Origin: Chrysoporthe austroafricana
Taxonomy: Eukaryota; Ascomycota; Sordariomycetes; Diaporthales; Cryphonectriaceae
Length of the DNA: 64,000 bases
Direction: 5' to 3'
Assembly: GCA_001051155.2 (NCBI GenBank)
Contig: JYIP02000002.1
Coordinates: forward strand, 255,583 to 319,582
A program made the position numbers and the translations under genes. Positions 14,904-25,432 of the stretch are shown here, piece after piece. The first letter of the stretch is position 1; each line of letters begins with the position of its first letter. The notes beneath the pieces are model-generated. The model was given only the letters and a program-made list of their open reading frames with translations, was not told where the DNA came from and did not search any database.

Positions 14904-16619
14904 TCAATATTCTTGATGATGTGAGCCCTCTCCACCGTTGCTGTAGTCACCCTGACTCGTTATGTCCTCAAGGAAACTCGCGAAGTCCACGCTCTCTGTG
15001 TTAGATGTCGCACCCGTTGCATCACCGGAGCTGCCCGCGAGCACTTCGTTCGGCTCATTCCACAATTGGAAGTCGAAGTCGAAGGCCGCAGCTGCCTCTA
15101 GGTTATCATTGTTAGGGTTGTACTGGCCAGCTGGCAAAGAAGTCTGGGCCGGGCCCTCGATACGTTGAGGGTTCGCCTCTGAGGTGAATGTTGCAGCATG
15201 TCCACTGGGTCCACTTGCGGAGTTTTGAGTGGACAGCGACTGTGTGAGTTGGTTTTCGGGGGCTCTTAAGAATGCAGAACCTATAGAAGTAGTCGGTGGT
15301 CTAGTGCCCATATGTGTAGTCTGAGCAGCCGTTGATGCGCTGCCCGCTGTCGTGTGGGCGATATCCTGACCAACGAGGTCCTGGAGCTGCTCTCGGATGA
15401 CGTGGTCCGCTGTCTTGCACTGTCGCTTCTGAGAACGACCCTGGGGTGCGTACCCCGTTTCCACCGATTGTGAGCCATACTGCGTAGTCCCCATATCTGG
15501 ATTGTCGATATCGACAAGTTCGTCCAGGTCCTCTTCGTCCTCAGCCGCATTCCTGCGCTTCAACTCGGCGGCGTACGCGAGGAGATCCTTCCTTAACTTG
15601 TTATTTTTCTTATTTAACTTCTTCTGGCTGTGTTCTGTGTCGGGATTCAGACACAGTCTCTTGGAAAACTTGTAGTCGAAAAGGGAGCTTACCGTCGACT
15701 TGGACTCCATCAAAATCTGATGCACGGATCGATACCGTGCCATAAAGCAGTCGAATTCCTGGATCTGCCAGTGTTTGCCCCATGGTGGCATGCTCACGAG
15801 GCCGAGCTGAGCATCCTTTAAGTGCAGCAACAGTTCCCATGCCTTGAGCTCAACCTCAAATGGGGAGAGTCTGCCGATAAGCATCAGTGCATGCTTGTCT
15901 TCGTCTTTGGTGGCGCCAAGATAGGTCATGGCGTCGACGAGGCCCCTTACGAGATACATCAAACGCTCATCATTACTAGGGAAATCATCAGCCTTGCCAG
16001 GGGCCAGATTAGGCAAATTCGAGTAGATACTCAACTTGCGTTGGAAGTCGTGTAGGCCCGTGATATGACCACGGTATGAGCTTCCAGCCGGAGGCAGAGG
16101 CTCGTCGATGAGAGCTCTCATCTCACCGGCCATCTGGTCGGGGTCCGCATAGGGCCGTACATTCGGCGCTGGGGAGGGCGTCGCAGCCGCGGCGGGTGGA
16201 CCGCTTGGCATTGGCATTGCTCCCGTGACCAGGCCTTGATGGTCATACATACGCGTATTTGGCGCTGTAGCAAGCGGGTTTGATGCGGGCATTATCTGTT
16301 TGAATTGGTACAGGGATCGACCGAGCTGTGTGTTTGATGCTGAACTCGGCGCCGTGCGAGAGGAACTCGCTATCGCCTGGGCGGGCTGGATCTGGCCACC
16401 TGCGGGCCGTGCATAAAAGCCTGGAGTGGCCATCGGAGCCACAGGGTGCGAGTTGTTCTGTGGCACAGAGTTTCCCCTGGCGTTGGATGGTCCCGTGGCC
16501 TGGGCAGGCTGGGTCTGGCCACCTGCGGGCCATACATGAAAGGCTGGAGTGGCCATCGGGGCCACAGGGCGCGAATTGTTCGGCGGCACAGAGTTGCCGC
16601 TAGCTTTGAATGGATCCAT
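14904..16619 (-). CDS. Hypothetical protein, 571 aa, with N-terminal duplication and acidic C terminus
   Basis: I do not recognise this family. The frame is uninterrupted from ATG 16619. Residues 1-85 consist of two copies of a 41-residue unit built on VAPMATPxFxxxPAGGQxQPAQA. A more ordered middle (about 170-330) contains a predicted helical segment with ERLMYLVRGLVDAMTYLGATK and SPFEVELKAWELLLHLKD. A basic coil SQKKLNKKNNKLRKDLLAY follows (about 345-365), then an acidic stretch (AEDEEDLDEL). The last 60 residues are acidic and aromatic (FDFDFQLW, VDFASFLEDI), a composition common in transcription activation domains. No DNA-binding motif is visible. It could be a nuclear co-regulator, but that is speculation. 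The coding frame itself is credible because it stays open for 1.7 kb in moderately GC sequence. Confidence 0.65.
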   Translation of the reverse strand: MDPFKASGNSVPPNNSRPVAPMATPAFHVWPAGGQTQPAQATGPSNARGNSVPQNNSHPVAPMATPGFYARPAGGQIQPAQAIASSSRTAPSSASNTQLGRSLYQFKQIMPASNPLATAPNTRMYDHQGLVTGAMPMPSGPPAAAATPSPAPNVRPYADPDQMAGEMRALIDEPLPPAGSSYRGHITGLHDFQRKLSIYSNLPNLAPGKADDFPSNDERLMYLVRGLVDAMTYLGATKDEDKHALMLIGRLSPFEVELKAWELLLHLKDAQLGLVSMPPWGKHWQIQEFDCFMARYRSVHQILMESKSTVSSLFDYKFSKRLCLNPDTEHSQKKLNKKNNKLRKDLLAYAAELKRRNAAEDEEDLDELVDIDNPDMGTTQYGSQSVETGYAPQGRSQKRQCKTADHVIREQLQDLVGQDIAHTTAGSASTAAQTTHMGTRPPTTSIGSAFLRAPENQLTQSLSTQNSASGPSGHAATFTSEANPQRIEGPAQTSLPAGQYNPNNDNLEAAAAFDFDFQLWNEPNEVLAGSSGDATGATSNTESVDFASFLEDITSQGDYSNGGEGSHHQEY

Positions 16620-16620
16620 C
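16375..16620 (-). repeat. 123-bp tandem duplication inside the 571-aa gene
   Basis: The segment starting GCCTGGGC at 16375 recurs at 16498, exactly 123 bp (41 codons) on, with roughly 85-90 percent identity by eye over about 100 bp. The repeat keeps the reading frame, so it duplicates a protein module rather than breaking the gene. Confidence 0.85.
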
Positions 16621-18657
16621 GCAGGCTTCTGGTAAACAGCTATCAGCTATGGGTCCCAGGCTAGAGGCGGTCTCCCTGAGAGGCACGTCCACTAGTCGTT
16701 GAGTTGAGGTTTGATAAGCTAGTGTAGGGCTTTGGGAGATGTGGACAGCAATGCTCACCGGCTTGTCCTCGATAACAGTATTTCAGGCCAATACTGCCAA
16801 GCGTCTAAGAATAAGACGGATGGAGCTTCGCTTTAGAGACTGCGAGGTTGGAAGACTAGAGCAGGTAAGGGTCCGTCGATGTCGCGAATCTGTAAAAGGT
16901 TGGCTGTTGTTAGTGGAAGCTGAATAGGTCCAGACGAACGAGGGACATGGTCGCGTTGGATTATATAACGAGCTCTAAGTAACGAATTAGGCAATATTTT
17001 TGATGGAGTAACGAAACAAGAACACAGTCGGTTACCCCGTAAAACAAAAAAGATATTACGACTTTGTTCTGAACCTCGCGACAATGCGCGCAAGCTCGAG
17101 TATTGTCATCATACCCGATGACCAGCCAGGACCGAAGGAACAACACGACCGGTAGGACGTACGCTTATTGGGTCAATAGAGAGATGCTTGGACGCGCACC
17201 CGTAATTTTGCCATTGGCCATTGTTGACCGACATAGGCATCTGGGATGGAGCGGCTCCACATAGGCCATGGTATGTGCTCAGTGTGCGTAGCAAAAAAAT
17301 TCAATGTGCCTAGGGAAAATGGGCATGGAAAACATAATGTTCTGCGCACAATGAGCTTGTACCAGAACTTGCAGCTTGAACACCAAGTGCATAGAAAATA
17401 GCGGTTAGGTATATGTTTAATATATGAAAGAAATGCGAATTAATATATGCTAAGCTGGCATATAGGGTATTTGTCGTTTGATGTGTTGCAACTTTTGTTG
17501 TTCTTGCGGCAGGGTAATTACTGCAGTTGGACGGCAGGTTGGGACTGCGCACAGGAAAGCCATTGTGCCGTTGTGATACCCGTACCAGCTACCCTTGCGT
17601 TCTCGAGGCATTTCTTGGTCGTCCATCAAGACATCAAGGCCGATTGATTGAAGACAGGAATTCATCTCGTGTCTCTGGCAGCTCCTGAGTGAGTGAGGCG
17701 AGGTCCGATGTGAGTACGGTCATGGTCCATCTCATGAACCACTGTGGTCATAGGCATGTGAGATTGTCTCTCGAATGAAGGGTGGAGGTGGTGCAATTCT
17801 GGCCGAGCCAAAGTACAGGGCCTGCGCAGAGAAGTATCTCCATCTCGACTACCGGGGTAATGAAGGAGGTATATTTGGGGCTGATACGGGTGTAATTGCG
17901 ATTGGTGATTAATGGGGAAGTTTGGTAAAGTTTGGTAAACGCAAACGAACTCATGGTTTGAGTAGTGAGCCAGATCAGGTAAGGGATTTGGTTAGGAAAC
18001 GGCGGTGATTTGATTTGGAAGCGGTGATGGTGGCTTGCAGATGTTTGTGTGGTTGAGAGGTGGCGGTGGTGCTGGAGGCCCGGAAGCAAAGGTTATGCAT
18101 ACCGGGTATAGTTTCATTCCACCGCCACTTCTCCTAGCACAATGAGCTTCTGGCTGCACACACCGAGCTAGAATTTCTTCTGTCACATTCACCCTACGTC
18201 ACCCATATTTACTAGTAATTATGCGCGGTCTTACAGTTAGAACAGCTGACTGGTTCTGAATTGCAAGGTTAAGAGTATTAATTGCGACTTATAAGCAGTG
18301 AAGTTCGAAATAGCAGGCTGATTACAAGCCTCCGGTGCCAGAAATCACCACAACTGTGCTTCTTAGCAACCCTAGGTTAGAAGGCCGAGGAAAATCACTG
18401 TGTAATTCGCAGGAGGAGGTTGCACCTCGTAGCGATCCGCGGTAAGCAGGGAGTAGCCTGCCACGACCTGCATAGTAAATACTGCCCTACTGCAGATCCT
18501 GGTACAGTATCCACACTGACGCTAACCAGTTACGAAAATTTTCAACCACCGCGGAGCCAGAATTCGACGACCGCCAATTTCTTTATAACAACCTGAGCAA
18601 CCACCGAAAAACGCAACAGCTCACTCCACTCTATCCCAGCGAGAAGCTGAGGACCAG
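16620..18657. other. Intergenic, AT-rich, no supported gene
   Basis: About 2 kb between the orphan gene and the tRNA. It should include the promoter of the orphan gene, which reads leftward. Open frames are short (up to about 113 codons, 17748-18089 minus) and carry no domain I can name. No repeat structure is obvious. Confidence 0.5.
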
Positions 18658-18751
18658 TCTTCCATAGTATAGTGGTCAGTATGCAAGCTTGTCACGGTTC
18701 TTACGTAATCACAACTCGCTTGAGACCCGGGTTCAATTCCCGGTGGGAGAG
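18658..18751 (+). tRNA. tRNA-Asp (anticodon GTC) with intron
   Basis: A full cloverleaf can be drawn. The acceptor stem pairs TCTTCCA (18658-18664) with TGGGAGA (18744-18750), with one T-G pair, and discriminator G is 18751. The anticodon stem CAAGC/GCTTG frames a TTGTCAC loop with anticodon GTC at 18691-18693. A 22-nt intron (18695-18716) sits after position 37, the canonical place for eukaryotic nuclear tRNA introns. The T arm is CCGGG TTCAATT CCCGG. A- and B-box sequences (TAGTATAGTGGTCAG and GGTTCAATTCC) are intact. A T-rich tract (18754-18768) directly follows and would end RNA polymerase III transcription. Confidence 0.93.
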
Positions 18752-18752
18752 T

Positions 18753-18768
18753 ATTTTTTGTTCTTTTT
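18753..18768 (+). terminator. T-rich RNA polymerase III terminator of tRNA-Asp
   Basis: TATTTTTTGTTCTTTTT begins two bases after the tRNA 3' end. A run of six Ts then one of five are sufficient Pol III stop signals. Confidence 0.75.
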
Positions 18769-18809
18769 GATGCGATTTATTATTATACTTATTATTCTTA
18801 TTATTCTTG

Positions 18810-20965
18810 TTAGAGAAGCGGTGCGCTGGCACCATAGGATGGGCCATCCAGGGCCACCAGCCCTCGAACACCTCATGCACGCATCTGAGGGGGTGCGGAT
18901 CAGAGGCCCGACAACAGTGGAGTGTGAAGCATGCGGCCTAGCCAAGATAAAACGGCAAATCCGTCGATTCCTACGAATCGAGCAGCCACCAGGAGAAAAG
19001 ATTGCGCTAGACTTTCATGACTACACCAAATTCTATGATGGATACACGTCACAGATGTTGTTGACTTGCAGAGTCAGCGGGATCATCTGGAACCAGTACG
19101 TCCGTACTTGACGGACAGAAGCCAAGATGCCCTGATCGCCACTTTAACATCGTTCTTGAACATGATGAGGAAGCAACACAAGGCTACCGTCAAAGTCATT
19201 TAATGTGACAATGAGATCACGAAGTCAAACCTCAAGTCGACCACGCCCTTGTCGCGAGATCCATACGTCTTGAGCCCTCAGCACCATCCTATGCACAAGC
19301 GCAGAACGGAGGCGCTGAGCACTCAGGGGTCGTGATAAAGGATAAGGAGCGGGCAGTGTGGACAGGCGCGAAGCTTCCACATCAACTCTAGCCAGAGATC
19401 GGCAGGACCGCCGTAAACCTGTACAATCGAACGTCAAATTACTGCTTTAATTGGGAGACACCGTACGACCGGTTCCATTCAGCGACGGTGGGAGCTCGTG
19501 GTATCCTAGATTCATTAAAAAAAACTCGACTAAACGCACCTCCGGGTCTTTGGCTACAAAGGGTCCGCGATGACGCCGGGACAAACTCAAGCCAAAAGCC
19601 TGGCTCGGATACCTGGCGGGATACTGATCATCCAACATCTACAGGGTGTTGATCCCATCCCAAGGGAAGGTGCGGAATTTCCGCGATATCATTTTGAACG
19701 AAGACGAAGTTGTGGGAAAGCCGGATATAAGGCTGGCGGCCGGATAAAATGCCAGTTGCAAGGGTATAAAAAGGAGCATTCTGTGCTTGTTTGTATGCTA
19801 GATCTTTTGCTTTAGACAACCGCAATCTACCCTCTGGACTAGAGGACAAAGCTTCCTCGCCACAGAAGTCTATGATGGTAATTATGAAGGGTTCAAGGAT
19901 GGGCTACTTCAAGCCGATTACCCGCATCGCCAAATTTGTCCAACAATACTCTTTACCCGATGACGATGATGTAGCAGAGCTCTGCAGAGGAAACCGTTGA
20001 GGTGGACCTCCCAATAACGGACATGGCTGATGATGAAGGAGGTCAGACATCTGATGGACAAGGTACCTCGACGGAAGCAAATTCCTCAGGACCATATACC
20101 ACAGCTAAGTTTGTACCATTTCCAACTCCGCCACAGTCACCACCCTCAACTTTACTCACACACTCGATCAAAAGTACCAACATAAAAGATCAAGCAGCAA
20201 CAGAAAAAGAACCGCAAACAATTCCATCACAAATTGCATTCTTCACTAGACTACAATCAAGCCAGAACAGGAAAACAAACCTATTGAGGTTGCTCCGTCA
20301 AAGAAAGAAAGTTCATCGCAATCACCTTCCAGCAGTACCGAGATGGCATCGAGATCTTCAAGACCATCCACTCGGACCGTTCTTTCTCAAAGCAGAAGAG
20401 GACCACCTAAAGAGCCACAGGGAGCTAGGATCATGGCCTGAAATCAAGTCAAAAGACCATCGACCCTCAGGAAAACAAATCCTAGACTACATATAGGTTT
20501 ACGTCTACAAGTTTGACAAGCACGGTAGGTTTCAAAAGTGCAAGGCATGTCTTGTGGTCCGAGGAGACCAATAGGCGAAGCCACAGACACAAGAGACCTA
20601 CCCCGCGACCTTGGCTGGACGATCGTTCAGACGCCTGATCGCAATCGCTGCACCATTCGATCTCGAACGATCCAGTACGATGTTGTTAATGCTTTTGTGC
20701 ACGCACCATCGACAAGGAAGTCTTCATGAGGGTGTCACCTGGATACGAGGGGAAAGGGACGATTCTGATACTCAACAAAGCTCTTTATGGACTCAGGATA
20801 TCACCACTACTCTGGCAGAAGGAGTTCACGAGAACCCTCGCAGATGTGGGATATGCCCAAGTACCACATAAGCCATGTTGCTACATCAAGAACGGGATCC
20901 TTGTGTTATTCTACATAGACGACGTGATTGTCGCATACCGGAAACGGCAAACAAGTATTATCTGT
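18810..20965 (+). mobile_element. Ty1/copia retrotransposon remnant, 5' part (integrase to reverse transcriptase)
   Basis: A decayed copia-type pol gene. The GAG-pre-integrase zinc region is readable at about 18810-19110 (RWHHRMGHPGPPALEHL, then ECEACGLAKIKRQIRR). Degenerate integrase follows, with a copia-like LRVFGYKG-type segment near 19535-19560. Reverse transcriptase is readable from about 20420 to 20960 (YVYKFDKHG, then FVHAPS, ALYGLRISPLLWQKEF and the catalytic YIDDV box near 20915). In-frame stops include TAG at 20494 where the family has Trp and TAG at 20572 where it has Gln, both explained by C-to-T or G-to-A change. Frames shift several times, so it cannot make protein. No 5' LTR or gag is seen; the remnant begins within about 60 bp of the tRNA 3' end. 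Confidence 0.85.
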
Positions 20966-21574
20966 AATAATAAATAATTAATAAGAAATAGTTTAATATT
21001 TTTTGCTTTTACATTAGATGTTAATACTTTTGACCCATTTTAATAATCTATAAAAAGCTTATTAATTGTATATATAAGTGTTATATAGAACGCTCTAGCT
21101 GTAGCGTATAATATTAAGCTTTAATAATAATATGGTATATAGATTCAAAATCTATATTAAGTTCCTTTGATGTGTTCAGGAGGGGAAAGATAACCAAATG
21201 ACTCCAATGCATTGATATTATTAGAGTATAGAAAGATGCTGCTTAGCAAAGCTTTCAAGGAGTCGAAATTATAACAAATGAAGGAGTAGGTCGGCGGCCC
21301 CCAACAATAAGTGCTTCCCAATTTATGTATCGACAGGGGAGAGTAGCACTGCACGTTGAGTGAGCTACCTGAGGCACCCAGCTGCTGAGCGAGCTCCAAC
21401 CAATGGTTGATACACAGGTTCGACAGGCAGACACGTAATTTGACCTATATGCATGTAAAATTGGCAAGGCGCATCTTGCAATCACACTTGGGGCCGGAAG
21501 AGCAGGGATCAAACATGTCTTTCCTGAATCCTTCTCTGAGCACTCGGTGCCGGCGGTGCTTCGTAGCAGGCACA
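20966..21574. other. AT-rich block between RT remnant and acyltransferase
   Basis: The first 200 bp are strongly AT-rich and non-coding. A perfect 9-bp stem with a 3-nt loop occurs at 21137-21157 (ATATAGATT / AATCTATAT). The rest probably includes the 3' UTR of the leftward acyltransferase gene. Confidence 0.6.
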
Positions 21575-23212
21575 TCATGATTGGCTTGCAAGTTGGGCCA
21601 GCCACCTTTCCAGATCAGCCATGATGCGCTCCCCTAGCGTCGCATCGACAGCGCAGTCCGGCCAGTTGGCGCTGACACACATCCCCCGGCCAGCGACGCT
21701 AACTGGGGCAAACTCGATGGCGGCAGCGGGGATCTCGGCGCTGAGGCCAAACTGCGCCCGGCCGATCGACCACCTCTGGCCGTCGTCGGACTTGGTGTCG
21801 CCGCCGGTCGGCGACCGTGTCGTGGTGGTGCCCAGCCTTGTTGACGTGTTGCCGTCCAGCACACCGATGTTGGTCACCAGCCACGAGAATTGGCGCGTCT
21901 TTTTCGCCATGTCCCTCATCGTCTGCTGCCAGTCCGTGACGTACTTAAACACCCCGACCAGGTCGTTTCGCAACCCGGCTTCCAGCTTGCGCACTATCTC
22001 CAGCCGGTTCTGTGCCGATACGGCCCAGAGCTCGCGTCGGAGGTCGGCGGACAGATCTCTTCCCTCGCTGGCATCGGCCGGCAGCTTAGAACGAATTCGC
22101 GCCACTAGCTCCGTGTCGAATCTATGAGGCAACTGAGTCACGTAATTACCCACTGCTCTGTCGGACCGAACCCACGGAGCGTCTGGCGGGGCCGGAGGCA
22201 GATTCCGGCGGTGGTCCATGATGGTAGAACTTTGAAAGGCCGGGGCGACCGTGCTGTCGAGGTGCGATGAGAAGGCAATAAGCGCTAATCCGTTTAGCAG
22301 GCCGGTGATGGTAGTCTTGTTCTGTCGGCAGAGGGCTAGGATTGCAAGTAGAGATGCGTTATCCATGAAAAAGGCCCGGAACTGGGTTTTGTACGGAGAG
22401 GAGCGAATCGGGCACCAGGCTGCTTGGGATACGTCCCGATTAAGAAACCGGGGCCGAGTTTCCTCCCAAAATACCTTGGCGAGGTGCTTGAGATCTACTG
22501 GAAGACTCTTTAAGCTCTCGATTGGGGTTGGAAGCAAGGGGGGCGGTTGAGGTAGTCTAAGGATATCGCCATCCAAGCCCGTTTGCTCGTATACTCCATT
22601 CTCAGCATCATTGAGCATCTCGAGAAAGTCTTCGTGGAACACCTTGGCACCTGCACCGTCGAATTGGGGGTGATTCCAAGTGAGTAGGACCTCCATGATA
22701 GGAGCATTCCCCTGCCGAATGACGGTAATCTTCCAGCCCGGCTGCTTAATGGAAAGGTCTGGGAAACGGTCATCGAGCTGAGCGCGAAAGGTTTCCTGGA
22801 CCGTTTGTTCAAAGTCTTCATGCCCTCCGATATAAAGCCATTTTATATGTTGCGTTAAGTCGAGACTCTGCAACTGGATCCACGAGGGAGTCCTGGAAGT
22901 GGCATCCACCATGCCGACTTGCAGCATCGGGTGTCTCATTATGGTGTCCACGACAGCGATCTTGACTACTTCCTCCAGTTGGGTCCGCGACTCTGCCGCC
23001 GCAAGACGTGGCGGGATTGCATAGCGACAAGAGAGAGTAGTGCCACGGTACTGGTCCAGTAGATACATAGCCAATTGGTACGTCTCGCTAGACACGTGGT
23101 CGTTGGTTAGATGCCCCGAGATGCCAAGCCAGTATGCGATAACAGGTGCTTACTTGATTCCGAACTTGCGTAGCACCATCGTCTCTGTGCCATGATTCAA
23201 TCTGCTTGCCAT
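21575..23212 (-). CDS. Alcohol acetyltransferase-like / condensation-fold acyltransferase
   Basis: Predicted acyl-CoA-dependent O- or N-acyltransferase of the fungal AATase (PF07247-like) group. Exons 23212-23154 and 23087-21575 are joined by a 66-nt intron (GTAAGC...GTCTAG), giving 523 residues. The small first exon restores the family start MVLRKFGINETYQLAMYLL, which a single-exon reading would lose. The catalytic HxxxD motif is HPQFDGAG (His159, Asp163), in the usual WNHPxFDG setting. A second-half VTNIGVLDG stretch matches the family's later conserved block. The frame is intact and GC-rich, unlike the AT-rich, transposon-derived DNA on both sides. Possible partners are the P450 and monooxygenase 8-12 kb to the left, but this is inference. 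Substrate unknown. Confidence 0.85.
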
Positions 23213-24190
23213 GGTTCGTTGCTGACGTGGCAACTCAAGAAGAAACGGAGATGATAAATTGTGTCAGGGCAAATTGGATTGATTTGCACTGAAGGAAGGA
23301 AAGGAAAGAAAGAAACGCTAGCTAGCTAGCTGGGGTTCTAGCTTGGCTGTTTTATGAACCAACGAGCGGCCGCTCAGTGGAGACGGGACCAACATAGCCC
23401 GGATCCAACATCCACGGCAAGAAACCCCTCTTACATAAGAAGGATGAGTGCTTAGGATTATATTGTAATAGGATCGATCCTTATGGCTCGGTCCCTGGAT
23501 GAATCACGCATAGCGACAGGCCATGACGGACCCGCTATGCAGCGGGTCCGGCACGGATACAAAATTACGAACGCACATTTCCAGATATACATTTACCTGC
23601 TCGTAATATCGCAATTTATAATTCTATTTTGGCACTTACTTATCTTTATACGTATTATGAACCAACAGGTTGCAGAAACAGGCCGGCTCGGTGAGGACGG
23701 GACCAAGGACACTTCGAATTACATAAGTAAGGGTTAGGGTAAGCTTACGACTGCTCGGTAAGCTTCAGTAAGCCTCGGTGAGCTCGAGTGAGCTAGCTGG
23801 ATTTCATAGCTGCTCTTCAGTAGTCAATTTATATACCAATTTCCTTATACTAATAGCCTTAAAAGCGAATAAATACTTGCATTCAAATCATTATTATATT
23901 TCCGTATATAACAGATACTGCCCTTGCCCAGCATAAGCCTTTGATATACCAGGTACTTGTGCTACCGCAATGCTCATTACACCTTTAAAGATTTCGGATA
24001 ATCCTATAGCAAAGTAATAATTAGATAGATCTTCGGTTTCATCCTATCCTTATATATTCCCATACTAACTAGGCTCCCAGGTAGTACCGGTAACCCTGAC
24101 GCCTTATAGGTTACCAGTAATCCAGATTATATAGATACTAGTAACCCAGGTCTTATAGGTTGCATAGGTTTCCAGTAATCAGATTATCTC
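23213..24190. other. AT-rich flank upstream of the acyltransferase
   Basis: Contains the leftward promoter of the acyltransferase, a GCTAGCTAGCTAGC run near 23318-23332, and a pair of imperfect direct repeats (separate entry). The part from about 23560 to 24180 is strongly AT-rich and has short reiterated words such as GGTAAGCTT/GGTGAGCTC (23755-23795) and GTAATCCAGATTAT/GTAATCAGATTAT (24116-24187). It contains no gene. Confidence 0.55.
23351..23732. repeat. Imperfect direct repeat pair upstream of the acyltransferase
   Basis: Copy A (about 23351-23445) and copy B (about 23653-23732) share, in the same order, TTATGAACCAAC, a CGGCnGCTCnGTGnGACGGGACCAA-like block, and TTACATAAG. They may be remnants of a small mobile element or solo LTRs. 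The family is not recognised. Confidence 0.5.
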
Positions 24191-24194
24191 TGGC

Positions 24195-24945
24195 GTCAGC
24201 AGGCATGGTACGCCAAGGCTAGCGATAAGGCTCCCACTAGTCGTCTTCAGAATACCAATGACCATTGAAGAGCTCAAGCCAAGAGAAGACATCGCCAGGA
24301 AGCAAGAAATATATCGGTACCAACGCAAGATTGGATCCGTACTCTTTGCCGCTGTGTCTACTCGACCAGGTATTGCCTTCGCCACTTCACGACTTTCATG
24401 ATTCCTAGCAAATCCAAGCCAAACGCACCAGGATGCCGCCGACCGAGTTCCCCTCTACCTACAAGATACTAGGAGGCTAGCCCTTCGCTTTAGAGGAGCA
24501 GACAACCTCATCACAGCAAGCGGCGCATCATTTGCGGACAACACGATCAATCGACGGAGATCTCAAGCATTCGCGATGAAACTGTTCAGAGGATTGATCG
24601 GCTAGCGGGCCACCAAACAAGATACGGTAACTACGTCAACAACGGAAGCAGAACTACTATCCCTGGCGCAGGCCGCCAAAAAGACTCTATTCGTTGTTCG
24701 GCTACTTAAGGAACTGTCCGTGGAGTTGGACGACAAAATGGTCAAGATTGGACGTGACAACAAGCAGACTATCAATCTAGTGACTACAGAGATCGCAATT
24801 CTCCGGATGAAGCTGCGTCGTGTCGATATTCATAAACATTGGCTACGGCAAGAGGTCAGCACTGGGAGGATCACGGTGGAATATACACCGTCAACAAAGA
24901 TGATGACAGACGGTCTAACCAAAGCTCTTCCCATTGGTAAGTGAC
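24195..24945 (+). mobile_element. Ty1/copia remnant, 3' part (end of RT and RNase H)
   Basis: The copia pol resumes here with PMTIEELKPRED, YQRKIGSVLFAAVSTRP and then the RNase H block (TTSTTEAELLSLAQAAK, YTPSTKMMTDGLTKALP). Stops interrupt it, including TAG at 24603 where relatives have Trp. About 70 residues between the YIDD box and this segment are missing or unrecognisable. Together with the 5' part this suggests one element split by about 3.2 kb that contains the acyltransferase gene, though two different copies are also possible. Confidence 0.85.
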
Positions 24946-25432
24946 GAGGCTAAGATTGTTTGCACCGAACGATCAAATATACGAAAGCCCCAAGTCGATA
25001 ATCCTCAGTGGTAATGATCATATTGATTTGATGAGTATTTTGGGGCAATAACAATACTACAGCGCCTTGATATTCGATAAGCAGTGTGAAGCCCTGAAGT
25101 GGTTATCTACGTGAGACTTGGACTGAATTCTACTACGACGGGGCCTCTGGCTGTATCTTCTCCATGGCAGTTGAAGACGAATATGAGTGCATAAGTAGAA
25201 AGTAACATGTTAGGCCAAGAGGTATGTTGCGCTTAGGCATTCTGTTCTTCTGTTTATTCAGTTTGATGCTGTTGCTACGTATTCATGGCAGTCGATTTCA
25301 ATACTCGCCATCTGAGAGTTAAAGAAAGACACAGTGGGGCCTTAGAGTCCTTAAACGTGCTGGTAATAACGAAATCCAGTCAAATTCTCAGGTTGGCTTC
25401 AGTTAGTGAGACTACACCTCTCTACACCAAGA
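24946..25432. other. Transposon 3' tail or LTR candidate, no gene
   Basis: This follows the RNase H end and would hold the polypurine tract and 3' LTR if they survive. A purine-rich GAGTATTTTGGGGCAA occurs near 25031-25047. No matching LTR was found upstream by eye. Confidence 0.35.

Noticed and set aside
23726..23738. GGGTTAGGGT, telomere-like sequence
   Set aside because: Only about one and a half repeat units, inside AT-rich transposon-flank DNA; not a telomere or clear interstitial array.
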